A DNA stretch of 64,000 nucleotides from Ceratotherium simum simum (GCF_000283155.1 NW_004454181.1:22147839-22211838), one strand, 5' to 3'; shown: positions 1 through 12,060, counted from the stretch's first letter. Translations and numbers: made by a program. The notes: generated by a model not told the origin, from the letters alone.

Positions 1-534
1 TCAGTGAACACCCCTGAAGACATATCTTTGCGCAGCTGTTTGGTTATTTCTGCAAGCACATGGCAGGAGTATTAAATGGGTCAACCTTTCCGGAAAGCAC
101 TATAGGAAGATCAGCAGGGCTGAGAAGGACATCAGGGACATCTTCTCTGGCCCAGCAACTCAAGTCTCTCTTTGTAAAAGGACAACATGCAAATCAAGAG
201 GAATTTCTGGGGTGATTCGCCCTATTTGAAGCAAACCTATTTGCTTCACATAGGTCTTTCTGCACAAAAGATACAGCATTATCCCCCACCCCCCGCCCTT
301 CAGGAGATAAAAGATTTTCTGTAAAATAAAAGCAGAACCCAAAAGGAGAGGTTCTCACAGTTTTTTGAGTCTTTTAGCTTTCTAATTTAGGCCCAACACC
401 ATGACTAACACAGTCTGACATTCCTGAAAACTCTCAGCTACCTACTCTGGGATGTTCTCGCAGCATTCGGTTCACACCTCAACTTGGTACTTTTTCCACC
501 AGGGCGAGACAATTGATTTACTTACCCACTTCCC
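1..534. other. unassigned sequence
   Basis: No gene, repeat or RNA is recognised here. The only local feature is a C-rich run near 283-298. Confidence 0.5.
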
Positions 535-668
535 AGTCTAGATTCTGAGCTCCCCCAGGACAGGGATCTCCTCTTATCCATTACTGTATCTCAGTGTCTA
601 ATGCAGAGTAGACCCTTGAGAAGCATTTGTTGTATGAAGGAATGAATGCATGCATGGACCAATGCATA
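535..668 (+). repeat. L2 LINE 3' end
   Basis: This matches the usual 3' tail of L2: a TGAGCTCC-type motif, a 'gacagggatct' block, then a stretch ending in 'ttgttgtatgaaggaatgaatg', the degenerate L2 terminal repeat. The copy is diverged and non-coding. Confidence 0.7.
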
Positions 669-2114
669 AATGAGTGAACGCATGAGAGGCCAAACAACAA
701 AACTATTTCCAGTATTACTAGAAAGTTTTTGGGGAAAGAGAGCTGTTGTTGTTTAATGTTCTGCCACTATCAAATTCTCACTGCATCTCATTAAATTCAA
801 AGAACTGGAGATCTATATAGAGTATTCCTAATACAAATTTCATTCCCCTCCATCCATCTCCAGCATTCCTCACCTTCATCTATTTTTTCCCCTAAAAATG
901 GAACTCAGTGAAAATCATCTGATGGTACCACTGGAAGTACCACTGGTGAAATCCTGCATGATTTTAGGAGGTACATGGGCCCACGTTCCCACTACATATA
1001 TTCTGTTTTACATAATGGGATTTTATCTGTATAAATAATTTTATATATAACATACGTGACTGGTGCATCACATCCATAATTTCACAGATTTATTCCTTAG
1101 AATAAGTAAAAAGTCAGTTAAAGAAAAACATTAAATAATAGTGCAAGTGGTACAGAGAAATAGCACCAATTGTGAAGATGGGATTTGAAGGCCTGACTTT
1201 TTGGAAATGCTGTCACATGGATTAGCAGGACTGCTTTAAAGTAGGAACCAAGCTAACAAAAGTTAATAATTAGAACATCAGGCATAGATGTATACAGTTT
1301 ACAAAGATGGCCTTCTATTCTGTCAATAGTTTTCATACGTGTGTATTTGCCTTGTGTTTAGCAGTTAATTTTCAAAATCGCACTTTCTCTGATGTGCTTC
1401 CTGGCAAATAAAAAAAGCAACTCCTCCTGCCCCTTCCCTTAACAGAAACAATCCTTAGAACTACTGTTCCTGAAAAACAACATTTGAATCAGGGTAAACC
1501 TACCGAGAACTCTCCCTGGACGTTATCTTCAGCAAAGCGTATTGTCAGGAAGCAGAAAATGTAGTTTGTCTCACATTATCTGTAATACGATAGACAGTCC
1601 TTCATTTTAACAAGGTGCCACTGCCAATATGGGCCCCGCCGGGCGAGAAGCAGAAGCAATGACTTCTCTATTTATATGAGCAGAATGGATCCTGGGGGGA
1701 GACTAGGCAATTGATGTGCCTTCCTCCAGCTGCCACATGGAGGGTCCTCCTCAGCCACCCTGGTGAAGATCACAGTAGGAGATGAGATCCTGTGGAAAGT
1801 GCATCCAGCAGGCCCTGACCTACTTCCACGGAACTGCTGATGGTTAGGTACTGAAGCGTCTGCTAAGTCACACACATATGTGATCAAACGTAATTTTTAG
1901 CATTCACACATGCACAGGGGCCACACCCCACCAATGGGAACATGATCAGGAGAGTGACCGGCATGGGGAAAGACTGAAATCACGCCATGCAAGGGGTGGC
2001 TGAAGAAGCTGGGTCTGCTTGGCCTGGGGAATGAATGAGAAGCCGAGAGAGCATGGTCAGTCCCCATACACACCACAGGGTCACTCTGAGGGAGAGAAAT
2101 CAGATCCACTAAGA
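669..2114. other. unassigned sequence
   Basis: Mostly AT-rich with a small GC patch near 1630. The only ORFs are short, without domains or codon bias. I see no recognisable repeat or RNA gene. Confidence 0.4.
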
Positions 2115-2325
2115 GCACAGACTCTAGAGTCAGATGGACTGGATTTGCTTAAATCCCAGCTTTGATATTCACTACTCTGTGACCTTAGATGATCACTTAA
2201 CCTCCCTTGGTTTCAATTTGCTCATCTATAAAATGGGGATAATAATAATTACCTTATAGAGTTCTTGGTAATGAAATAATATCTATAAAACACTTAACGC
2301 AATGCTCAATTGTTATCTTTTAATA
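2115..2325 (+). repeat. MIR SINE
   Basis: The MIR core is clear: 'agagtcagatggactgg', a degraded tRNA-like promoter region, 'tctgtgacctta', then 'tcatctataaaatggggata' and 'aataataattacc'. It is a diverged, near full-length copy. Confidence 0.85.
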
Positions 2326-3554
2326 AAGGTTAATGTAACTGGTAGGTTAGACAAGATTCAAAGGGTGTAATCATAAAAGCAAATTTATTTTTGATTACCA
2401 CTACCCCTAAAATCTGCTCTGTGGTTACTTCACCGCTACCCTGGATAAAAATATAAGCAGTTCAATGACATTTCTGATCAATCTTAGAAAGCTTTATCAT
2501 CACTCTAACTCTGTTTCAGTCTTGATTGAGAAATTAGAAAGTCTAGTCTAGCAGGTAAACATACACTTCATCTTACTCTCAAAGGTAGGGCCCCTCTCCC
2601 TCCCACCACCAGCCACAGCCAGCTGTAGATGGGCCACCTGCCATTGGGGAAGGGGTGTGGTTGTCTTTGGCTTTTTCTCTCTTGCTTCCCTCCTTCCCCT
2701 CCAGGTGGCTGCTGTGTGTGACCTGTTCAAGTCTACATGACAGAGGTTGGAGAGGTAAGAGGGACGAAAACTCTTACGTGGATTGTACCGTCCTTTGATG
2801 GCTTCCCATTCCCTGCAACTGGCCAATTTTTAAAGCAGACGTCCCTCACCTTCTCCCCCAGGCAGTACCACTGATGACCTTTCTGCTAGACTGGAGGTGA
2901 GGGGAACAGACCTTCTCTACTGCTCCTGCTTTGGTGGTGCCTAAGAGCTGGGAATCTAAGCACAGCATTTTCAAGGAAATCCTTACAAAACTATCTTTTC
3001 ATTTTTTTTTTAAGTTAATCCTCCATGTGAGTAGTGGGTTTGATGGTCATCCAACTGATTTTTGGTTATCCACTTTGAAACACTGCATATGGTCCAGCAT
3101 CTCCTTTGGAATGCAGCATCTGTTGCATCTTGGTGCCTCAGAATTGTTGAATTTCATGTCTTGTTACATTGATGACCATAAATGTTCTTCTATGTGGAAA
3201 ATTAAATATTAGATAGCCTATAGGGCTCCAGATTCAGTCAGTGTTTCTTAGAGTTTTTTTTAATCCATGCCACTCTTTTCAGAAGGAACATATATTAGGA
3301 CTATTTTTATAGAAAAGTTTAAAGAAAAAAATGGTCTACAATGTGATCAACCAATTCTAGTTGACGGTATAGATAACAATTCTACACACTTATTGTTTTC
3401 TCTGCCTGTAAGGCTTCCCTTCCTCTCACCTCTATATCTTAGCATGGTTTTAGCATGTCTGGCTCACTGCTGTTCAGTGAGCTGTTCCAGCTCAACTATC
3501 ACAGAGGCCTTCACTGACAGTGTCAATTATTTTGCAGCAAATATTCACTTCCAT
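2326..3554. other. unassigned sequence
   Basis: No domain-bearing ORF. Frames of about 90-127 codons (2931-3212, 3267-3650) show no family resemblance. Poly-T and poly-A stretches suggest old, unrecognisable repeat debris. Confidence 0.4.
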
Positions 3555-3955
3555 GCACCATCCCCAGGAGTGAAGTATAATTCTCCACCCCAGTGTCACC
3601 AGTCTTGGCCATATGATTTGCTTTGGCTAATGGGACACCAGCAGACTTGAGACATTATGCAAGCAAAGGACTTCAATGGGCTTGCACAGTTTAGCTTGGC
3701 TCTTTTGCACTCTAGGGATCTGTCACGAAAACAGCCTCCCTGAGTAGCTGCTGCACGTTCAACCTGGGCCCCAGAATGGACAAATATAGAGCAGACCGAG
3801 CTCAACCTGCAACATGCAAACCCAGATTACTGACCCTCAGCTTCCCAGCCTCGCCCAGCCTAGATCAACTGAGTCACAACTGACTTGCAGAAATGAGCAA
3901 CAGGATAAATGCTCAGTGTGAGGCACTATATTTGGGGGTGTTTTATTTTGTTTTG
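3555..3955 (+). mobile_element. MLT1-type MaLR solo LTR
   Basis: Blocks typical of MLT1 LTRs (ERVL-MaLR) appear in order: 'gatttgctttggctaatggg', a middle part rich in 'cctgggc' and 'cagcc' blocks, then 'gaaatgagcaacaggataaa' (polyadenylation region) and 'tatttgggggtgttttat' as the tail. It is non-coding and no internal retroviral sequence is attached. Confidence 0.6.
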
Positions 3956-4054
3956 TTTGTTTTATGGAGCATTTAAGAAGCAAGAGTTGACTGCTATGCT
4001 ATCTAAAGTGGTCCTCCCTCTGTTAATCTTTAACTAATGATGTTTTTATTCTTC

Positions 4055-4229
4055 TCAGATTTTAGAACTCTCTGAAATTATCTTTTCTATGTTTTCTTGT
4101 TACTGTCTGTTTCCTCACTAGACATAGCTTTCTGAAAGTTGGGATCTTGCCATTCTTACAGAGAGTATTACATTGCCTGGCACACTGTAACCATTCAACA
4201 AATATTTGTTGAATGGATGACTGGATGTT
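4055..4229 (+). repeat. L2 LINE 3' end
   Basis: Typical L2 tail: 'gttgggatcttgccattctt', then 'tgcctggcacactgtaa' and 'tcaacaaatatttgttgaat'. The ERE SINE lies directly downstream. Confidence 0.75.
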
Positions 4230-4463
4230 TGGTTAAACAATTTTAAAGATTTTATTTATTTATTTTTCCCCCAAAGCCCCAGTACATAGTTGTCTGTCAT
4301 AGCTGCACATCCTTCTAGTTGCTGTATGTGGGATGCGGCCTCAGCATGGCTGGAGGAGTGGTGCCTCGGTGCACACCCGGGATCCGAACCCGGGCCGCCG
4401 GCAGCGGAGAGCACGCACTTAACCGCTAAGCCACGGGGCCGGCCCTGGTTAAACAATTTTAAA
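4230..4463 (-). mobile_element. ERE-type tRNA-derived SINE with target-site duplication
   Basis: On the minus strand the element begins with a GGCCGGCCCC head, has a Pol III B box (minus-strand GGTTCGGATCC, plus-strand 4380-4390), and ends in '(TAAA)n' after 'ctggggctttggggg'. The body is 4248-4445. It is flanked by a perfect 18-bp duplication, 'tggttaaacaattttaaa', at 4230-4247 and 4446-4463. This is the hallmark of L1-mediated SINE insertion and, with the other copies, of a perissodactyl genome. Confidence 0.92.
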
Positions 4464-5470
4464 AGGGAAAAAAGTACAAAGTGAAAAATTTAAGTTGCCT
4501 TCCCTGCAGTCTCTCTCCCCACAGTTAACCCTTCTAGCATAATTCTTATGTATCCTTCCAGGAGAAGAAAAAAGTCTGTGTAGGTGTATAGCACAGGAGA
4601 GAGAAAGAGACAGAGAAAGAGGTCTGAAACTGAGAGAGAGAGAGAGGAATATAGTTTGAGTAGGGTTTGGGGGCTGTTTTTATACTAAAAGTGTTACTGC
4701 ACAAAGGGCACGATCTGCTAGCCGCAAGACAAAAGCCAATCATCAAGAGGCAAGATGGTGGAAAAGAAAGGGCAGTTTATTACAGCTTGCTAGCAAGGGG
4801 AATGACGGCCGATTAATGTCTCAAAGAACCATCTTAAGGGGGCACAAAATCTTACAGCAGTTATACAGGCCGGCGGGTTTTAGGGGAGGGGGTGAGGAAT
4901 GTTGACCTTCTAGTATTACAGACTGGGAGTGCCACACCAGATCTTTCAGTTTCCATTGATGAAGGCTCTCAGCATAGACTCCCTGTTCGGGGGTCATCAC
5001 ATTCCTAAGGAACTCAAAAGAACAAAGTTATCATCTTATGGCAGCTGGGAGGTACATGTAAAAGCAGGGGTCGTAAAATCAACACAGCAGTTAGATCTCC
5101 TGGAGGGTGCATATCCAGCTGGGTTAGTTTGTCAGAGGTCATTCAAAGTTACAATAGGGTTTCTTTTCTACAATGTGACTTCCCTTATGTCAACCCTGTC
5201 TTGAGCTGGTATCAAAAGGATTATGCTATTCATTGTGCCCTTCATGATGATGTTCTTGTTGTTGTTTTAACTTGAAATGTGTGTTGGACATCTGCCAATA
5301 TGAGTACATCTTTTCATTCACAGTGGTGGCTCAATAATACCCCTCTCTATATGACTTTATTCAGCCACTCTCCCTTTGATGAGTCTTTAGTTTTTTTACA
5401 GTTCTGTTTGGTTTGGCTATGACAGATGATGCTTCTGAGAACAACTTTTGTATATTTCTCTTGAATATGG
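4464..5470 (-). mobile_element. L1 (mammalian-wide) 3' region, minus strand, split by an LTR
   Basis: The piece at 4464-4687 resembles an inverted L1M 3' UTR ('aaagtacaaagtgaaaaatt', 'tatccttccagg'). The piece at 5219-5470 continues in the same orientation (a 'ccactctccctttgatgagt' block and a poorly conserved 'tttgtatatttctc' block). The LTR at 4692-5214 sits between them, so this older L1 was the target. GA-rich low-complexity sequence lies at 4590-4660. Confidence 0.5.
4692..5214 (-). mobile_element. solo LTR of an ERV (probably class I)
   Basis: About 523 bp, beginning TG and ending CA on the plus strand. It is flanked by the 4-bp duplication AAAG at 4688-4691 and 5215-5218, the length typical of class I ERVs. 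On the minus strand an AATAAA polyadenylation signal lies about 90 bp from the 3' end (plus-strand 'gtttattac', near 4777-4785), as expected for R-U5. No gag, pol or env sequence is attached, so it is probably a recombination-derived solo LTR. Confidence 0.65.
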
Positions 5471-6299
5471 CCCATCACATCACAGACATCCTAAAACTCT
5501 GACCTGGAGAGAGGAACACTCATCTTCTTGGGAGTAACTAACTTTTATGACCTACGAGTCAAGGAGATTTTATAAAGCTTAACTCTCTATAGCTCGGTTA
5601 ACAAAACAATATTCATTGTTTTTCATGTCTTAGTCATAATATTATTTTAGAATATTGAATATGATTTTTTTCATCAAGTGGCAGCCCCTCTTCCCTCTAC
5701 CTTCTACTTCAAGGTTCTGATAACACACCCTCTAAAAGGCCAGCCTCCCTCGTTGAGAATCATTATTCTAACATATCAGGTTTCACTGTAATCCCTTCAG
5801 CCCTGAGATTCGAAAGTTTAGCACTATCACGTCTTCAAAACACAAGATGATCAAAAACTGGGGCAAGTTACAACGATTTTAATCCCAATAACAAGAGAGA
5901 TAATTAAAGAATTAAATGACAACAAAACAAAGCTAGAGAACAAGAATCAATTATACTATTCTGAAACAAAGGTGAGGCATCACCCAGTCACAAGATTTCT
6001 GCTGTCGGCACATTATCTTTTTAGTAGTAGTTACCCAACCTCAGGGTTGGCAATTCAGCTCCTCTACCAACAATGTCCGCAGGAAGGTGGAGAAAAAACA
6101 AACCACAAATCAACGATGTCTTTTTGCTTTTGCTGTGTTCCTGATGATATGGATCTAATTCACCTACTATGGGTACTTTTGCATCCTAAGTAAATATACG
6201 TTGCTGCTGTAAAGTTGGAAATATGAGAAATAAAGAACTACGTATTGGAAGAATTGCTGTAATACAATAAATTGTATTATGATACACAGGTGTGTTTAG
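5471..6299. other. unassigned sequence
   Basis: AT-rich. The only notable frame (5972-6193) has no domain. No repeat is recognised with confidence. Confidence 0.4.
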
Positions 6300-6425
6300 G
6301 TAAACTAAGATAGGTGAAGACAAACCTTTAGAGCCACCATGAAGATGAAATGAGTGTCTGGCACATGCAAAGGGCTAAATAGGTGGTAGCTGCTTTTATA
6401 TAATTACTGTTGTTATTATTATTAT
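6300..6425 (+). repeat. MIR 3' part
   Basis: Shows 'gatgaaatgagtgtctggca' followed by 'gctaaataggtggtagctg' and an ATT-rich tail, the 3' half of a MIR. The 5' half is not recognisable. Confidence 0.55.
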
Positions 6426-6794
6426 TAAAAATATGCAAAAGTACACTGCAAACTCTAAAGCACCACAGATGATATTACTATCAAAGAGCAATTTTATGAA
6501 AATCAAAGGTGTTATTGTTACTGCTTTCCATAGTGGTTAACACAGACGTGAGAAAAATCATAGAAATTTTTCCTGAAAGGGACATTAAGCATCATTTCAT
6601 ACAGATGTCTATTTTTTTTTCAGATAAGTACCCTAAAGTCCAGATGTGACTTGCGCAACAACACCAGCTGGGAAGTGCTTGAGCTAAACAGCATTCTTTT
6701 AAGATTGTCAGGCCTTGTATTTGTTTTGTCCCTTCCCAGCAAGCCTTGGTGTGCCCGGGAAAAGCACAAGGGAGTCAGGAAGAGGATGAATAGT

Positions 6795-7046
6795 ATAATA
6801 GTATAATGACACCTGGCATAGGCTTCAAAACCAAACACAAGAGGCATCCCATCCCAGCTTAGCCATTTAGTGACTGTTTTGATCTGCTCAAGTAATTTCA
6901 CTTTCCTGAGACTCAGGTGTCTCATCTGCAAAGTAGAGATAATACTTGCCTCGTAGGACAACATGAAATAATTAGGAAAGGTACTTATCATATGTACTTA
7001 TCACATATGTGTGGCACACAGTAAGGGCTCAATAATTGTCAGACGT
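6795..7046 (+). repeat. MIR SINE
   Basis: The MIR core is visible: 'cccatcccagcttagccatt', then 'gagactcaggtgtctcatct', 'gtagagataatacttgcctc' and the tail 'agtaagggctcaataattgt'. Its 3' end runs straight into the GAT-rich tandem array. Confidence 0.75.
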
Positions 7047-7229
7047 GATGATGATGATGATGATGGTGGTGGTGATGGTAGTGGTGAGGATGACGGAGAG
7101 GATGATGGTGAGGATGATGGAAAGGATGATGGTGAAGATGAGGGAGAGGATGATGGTCAATATGAAGGAGAGGATGATGGAGAGAATGATGGTGAGGATG
7201 ATGTTGAAGATGATGGTGAGGATGATGAA
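7047..7229 (+). repeat. GAT/GAG-rich trinucleotide-based minisatellite
   Basis: It begins with seven GAT units and continues as imperfect 12-15 bp blocks built from GAT, GGT, GAG and GAA triplets. The period is a multiple of three, so one frame (7011-7265) stays open and would encode an almost pure Asp/Glu/Gly tract. There is no gene context and the frame ends shortly after the array, so I call it a repeat. It probably grew from the tail of the adjacent MIR. Confidence 0.85.
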
Positions 7230-8635
7230 ATCTTCTTGTGGGTCAGTTCCCAGAAGATGCTTTGACTTAAGGCAGACTGATGAAATTTATGTGCAGAGAC
7301 ATGACAGAAGTTACCTTATGGAAAAGTTTCCTTGAGTCCTGGCAGCAAGGCCAAGGCTTAGAAGCTGTTTGACCCAAAGAATTTGATAACTAGGAGTTCA
7401 AACCAGATGACCTCTCTATGGGTTCAGGAGAGGATAAGAAAGGAAAACGTGTGTTAAAATGTAGCACTTCACTCATCAATAATAAATTGGTGGTTATTTA
7501 TTTCCTGATGATGAACATCTCACCATAATTACTCTTGTCATCAGTGAAATACGCACACTGCTGACTTACAGATTCAAAGAATATGGCACCCTTGTCTATG
7601 TGGCCTCTTGTACGCAAGTCCTAGGCACTGATATTATGGATTTCCAGAAAGTCCTAAATTATTAATAAATATAAGTGGTTATTCTGCATCATTATAACCT
7701 GTGAAGAATGTGTTGCATTCTGGAAGGAAGAAGAAAAAAAAAAGTAAAATAAATAAGGAACAGAGAGGAAAAGAGGCAGGAGACGGAAGAGAGAGAGAGG
7801 TAAATTGATTCACTTGTAACAGAGTAATGTTCTGTATTACACATAACTAAAATATTAATTTCAACCCCTTGGCAATGGTACTTAAAATATTTTCTCAACC
7901 AAGGTTAATGTCTAAATAGTACAATGAAAATTCAGTACAAGAAAGTTTTGGACAAATCGTAAGCTTCATCAGATATTGAAAAGTTTTTCAATCACAGGAT
8001 AATACACCACCCCCATCACCAAATACCACAGTAAACTGACCACCAAGTTCCCTGAAGACAATGAAGTCACTAAACAGAAGGCTATTAGCCTTCCAAAATT
8101 GATCATATCAATAAAGAAAGAAAAAAAAGCCACAATCAGTCTAGGCCACATGAAATGAGAAAATACACTTGCAAATTATCTTTTTGCAAATTTCACTGTT
8201 GTAATGATAGAATTCTTGATGACTTCAGTCATCAACAACTTGGATACAGAGACTGTCCTTCCCCCTGCAACAGTTTAAGGAAATAGTAGAGGCAGGAGTA
8301 AGCACACAACTGTAAAGGTGATTACCCATCAGGTAAGTCATTTTGTCATGGGTATTAGATCCTGGCTCTACTCAGAACTCAGAACAAAACTAAACATCAT
8401 GGGGAACTTCAATTCACAGTGTTCACTTAGGAGACTGAACAGGCTGAATTAGGAGCAGTTGCACAACATGAGACGGGAGCTGGATAGACCCTAGAGGTCA
8501 TGCAAGTCCACACAGCGAGTTTGAGAACATGGAAAGAACTCTGATCCTGAAGAAGACCCATTCAATATCATCTACAACATGGGGCATACTCCTTACAGCT
8601 CTTAGTGTCAACCATAGTAAGCAAAAGATGAGACA
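7230..8635. other. unassigned sequence
   Basis: AT-rich, with a purine-rich stretch near 7720-7800. Short frames only. Nothing recognisable as a gene or RNA. Confidence 0.4.
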
Positions 8636-8860
8636 GGAGAGAGCAGAAGTTGAGTGTATTTTGCTCTCAGAGACACCTGGGTTCACCACCCAGCTCTGCC
8701 CCTTGGTAACTATTTGTGACTGAACAAGTCACTTAAGCTCTCCCAAGTGCAGCCTTTCCATTTCCAAGTACAATATCATCAGCCCCATTGACAGTTATAA
8801 AGATTAAATGAGGTGATATATGCAAAACTTTTAGAATGTATCTGGGGCATATGAAGATGG
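8636..8860 (+). repeat. MIR SINE
   Basis: Shows 'cacctgggttcaccacccag', 'tctgccccttggtaac', 'aacaagtcacttaagctctc', then 'agattaaatgaggtgata', the ordered MIR blocks. Confidence 0.75.
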
Positions 8861-8874
8861 GTAAAATGTTGCTT

Positions 8875-9035
8875 AATTTGCAAGGCTATTGCAAGAATTG
8901 AATAAGTTATAGTATATGAAAATCACTTAGTACAGTGCCTGTCATATAGTAGATACTAAATACTAGCTAGCTGTTGTTATAAACAAGATAAGCCCTGAGG
9001 TCCCTTCCAGCTCTAAGCCTTCCAGGATTATATTA
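8875..9035 (+). repeat. MIR 3' part plus ancient LINE-like tail
   Basis: A second MIR-like tail ('cacttagtacagtgcctgtc', 'tagtagatactaaatac') is followed by 'gaggtcccttccagctctaa', a block I associate with the 3' end of CR1/L3-type ancient LINEs. The assignment of the last 40 bp is uncertain. Confidence 0.5.
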
Positions 9036-9599
9036 CGTCTGTCTCTTGTGACTTAAACTTCAACCAAGGTTTCCTGATTCCCAGCCCAGAATGTCAGCTA
9101 CCACCCTGCTCAGAAACTGAGTCAGAATACACAACCCCAAGGCAGAAGCCCCAGCAAGGACCCGAGTGCCAGCTTCCTGCCTCTCCCTGCAGACAGCCTT
9201 CTACCCCAGCCTGTGGTCCAGGGGTGCAGACAGCCCTGGTGTCAAGCACCACTCACTGTGGAGAATGACTGACAAAGACATCCAGCTTTAGCATTTACCC
9301 CAGAAACCTGAGACATAATTGACGTCCGAGATGCTTTGAGGGTCAGTCTGAGGCTAAACCTATGTCATCTCTGTGGTTGGCATCTCCCCCACACCAGTGT
9401 GTACAATTCATGTCGATCTCACCTAAGCTTTCAGAGTTATCACTTGAGGTGAGGTGAATGCCATGCCTTGGACAGCTTCTAAAGGAAGAGATTAATATTA
9501 ATGAGTCACAGCTAAAAAATGCTCTGCATTTCCCATAAACCAGTAATGTTTTTATATCAATCCTAGTCACATACAATTGCAACTATGGCTGGGCAACAA
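9036..9599. other. unassigned sequence
   Basis: More GC-balanced than its surroundings, with no domain-bearing ORF. Nothing is recognised. Confidence 0.4.
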
Positions 9600-9715
9600 T
9601 GATAAAAACAAGAGCTAATGCTTATTGAATGGTAACTATGTGCCAGGAACTATGCTAAGCACTTTGCAAACATAATCACACTCAATCACTACAGCAACTC
9701 TAGGGGCAGTTGTTG
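9600..9715 (-). repeat. MIR fragment
   Basis: An inverted MIR segment with 'actatgtgccaggaactatg' and 'ctaagcactttgcaaacata'. Only the 3' half of the element remains. A G-rich run (9784-9798) lies just downstream. Confidence 0.65.
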
Positions 9716-10079
9716 AAGGTTACCAGGCTTCATGTGACATTCAGAGCACATCTCTTTCATTGGCCAACATATCAACAATTTTTTGGGGGGTGGGGGGAAT
9801 AGTAGGACATGACAAGAGGAGGAAAGATCAACCGTGCAATAAAAGAGTGTCATCCAGCAACAAGGCAGAGAGCTTTTTATAATGAAAATAAGTCTCATTA
9901 CAAGTACAGCCCCAACTCTCCACTCCTCTTGACTTCCAAGTAACTTTCACATGTGTCTGAAACAGTGCCCTGTGGTAAGTACCCTACATTTCTCAGGAAA
10001 GTCCCTCAATCCACTCACACTCCTGCATGCTGCTCTAAGATTGACCAGGGTTGTTTTACATAAGTGAGATCAGTGCTCT

Positions 10080-10235
10080 CTATGATGGCTACCCCCATTT
10101 CATAGATGAGAAAAACAGAGGCAACTAAGTTCACAAGGTAACGCAGCTGCCAAGTGCCAGAAGGAACACCTGAACCCAGACGTGGTTGACACCAGAGCCC
10201 ATGCTCTGAACCCTCACATGTACACGCTGTAATTT
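10080..10235 (-). repeat. MIR SINE
   Basis: Inverted MIR: 'cccatttcatagatgagaaa', a run resembling the 'acagctgg' block (10143-10155), 'cacctgaacccagacg' and 'gagcccatgctctgaaccct'. Confidence 0.75.
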
Positions 10236-11894
10236 AACAAATGGCAAGGCACCAATACCAGCCATGTGATGAAAGTTATTCCTAACTTTAAATCACCAAA
10301 TTGTAGTTCTGTTGGGTTTTTTCCCCTATCACTTTGATGAGGAAAAAGACAAAACCATTCACATATTTAACTGCCGTCAATTGCACACCTACCACATACC
10401 TAGCACTCTGCTATTGGGATCATAAACATATACAAATTGTCATCTCCTGAGTAATTCACAGTTTGGAGGTGGAGAAACCTCTGCAAAAAAGGAGCTACAT
10501 AAAATGAAATGAGTGTGTTTTCAGAAATAAAGTCAGAGTTCCAAGAACACGGAAGGACTTGGCCTACCCCATGGGCACGCCCATGAACATATGAGGAAAA
10601 GAAAAGCACAGTGCCATTCTCACCATAAAAGAAAGAATCATAGGAAACAGTCCTTTGTAATTTACCCATCACGATGCATTAGACAGAAAATCCTCAGCTA
10701 TGACAATGTGCTCGATGATCCTTTCATTTACAGTGAAGGGCCAAGTATATGTGCTTTCCCCACAAAGTCAATGACTCCACGATAAATTGTTTTATGATGC
10801 TAGATTTGAGACGTCTGATCCCAGAACAGTACAAACAAACAGAAATAAAATAAAACATCGAGTCCTAGGTTATGAGAATGTTATTTTCATGGTTTATGTG
10901 AATCTACCCAGGTAGGGCACAGTAAGTTACTAATCTTTTTGTTTTAATAAATGTGTTTACCAGCTAGGAGAAAGCAGCTTGATTCAATGTCTCATAGAGC
11001 ACTCACTTTGGCTAAATTAAAGTTAATAACATTTCTCCATGAACTATGATAATATCTCATGGTGAATCACAAAGAAAATGCACCAAGTTGTCTGGAAATG
11101 TAGCGACAGGGGCCTCTTGCACCCTGGTAGCCTCTCGCCTTGAAGCAACAAAGGTTAACGGGCGTTCTCATCACAGCTCAAAGGTAGGCAGCTGTGTGTC
11201 ACCCACTCCTCTGGATTCTATCCAGCTTTCCTGGACGCAAAATTGGGCAGACTTTAAGCTGAAAATTGTACTTAGAAAGACATCAGCTATAGAAAGCGGA
11301 GGGAGAATTATAAGTAGAGGTTAGAAATAATTAGAAATGCATAAATCGTCACCAGAGAACTCTGCAACTACTACTAAGCATGAAATTAAGCCTTACGAAA
11401 CGAAATGCATTATCGATAAACTTTCAGTTACAAATTAAGGCTAGAAAAACTACAGTTCCTCCCTCCTGTCTGCTGAAAAAAATGAATAGAGCTTACTATT
11501 GAACAAAGTTTTTTAATGTTATGAAGTGGTTTAAAAATAGTGTTTAATGTTCCACTTTATAATTGATGCCATAACATACTGCTGCAGACCAACACAATAC
11601 CATGCGACGCAATTATTAGCGCAATTGTTGTGTAGTTCTCGGGGACTCCGTTCAAAGTAACGTTATCTCATGTCTCCTACTCCCTCATGCTGGTGATTGG
11701 AAGCAGGGGATCTTCTCCCTTTGTGCCTGTGAATTGTGACTCTGTAACTCTTGCCCTTTTAATTAGTCCTCTGTCGGTGACAGGTCTCAAAAATTATAGG
11801 GCAGGCTGTTCACGGCCAGCTTGCTCTTTCTGAAGCCAAACTCACTCTTAATTATAGTCCTTTATACTTGAACAACATTTCTGTATTTACTCAA
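10236..11894. other. unassigned sequence, part possibly regulatory
   Basis: 10380-10500 faintly resembles an old interspersed repeat. 11500-11880 contains several TAATTA/ATTA-type motifs (near 11561, 11610, 11760, 11850) and no recognised repeat, which could mark a conserved noncoding element. No coding potential is seen. Confidence 0.3.
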
Positions 11895-12060
11895 TGTTCT
11901 CATGAGCATTATCTCATTTGATTTTCACAATATCTCCACAAGGCAGACAGGGCAGGGATTACTATTCTCAGTTTACAGAGGAGGAAACAGAGGATCAGAG
12001 AAGCACTCAAGGCCACAGGTCCCCATCAAGTCAAGAGCAAACTTGGCACTCCAAATGCTA
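11895..12060 (-). repeat. MIR SINE
   Basis: Inverted MIR blocks in order: 'agcattatctcatttgattt', 'agtttacagaggaggaaaca' and a degraded 'gatcagagaagcactcaagg'. Confidence 0.75.

Noticed and set aside
7011..7265. Acidic Asp/Glu/Gly-rich ORF
   Set aside because: Entirely produced by the GAT/GAG tandem repeat, with no gene context.
9784..9798. G-rich run as a G-quadruplex
   Set aside because: Only two long G runs lie close together, too few for a convincing four-run quadruplex. The G-rich block at 20404-20428 is better but lies in a decayed repeat.
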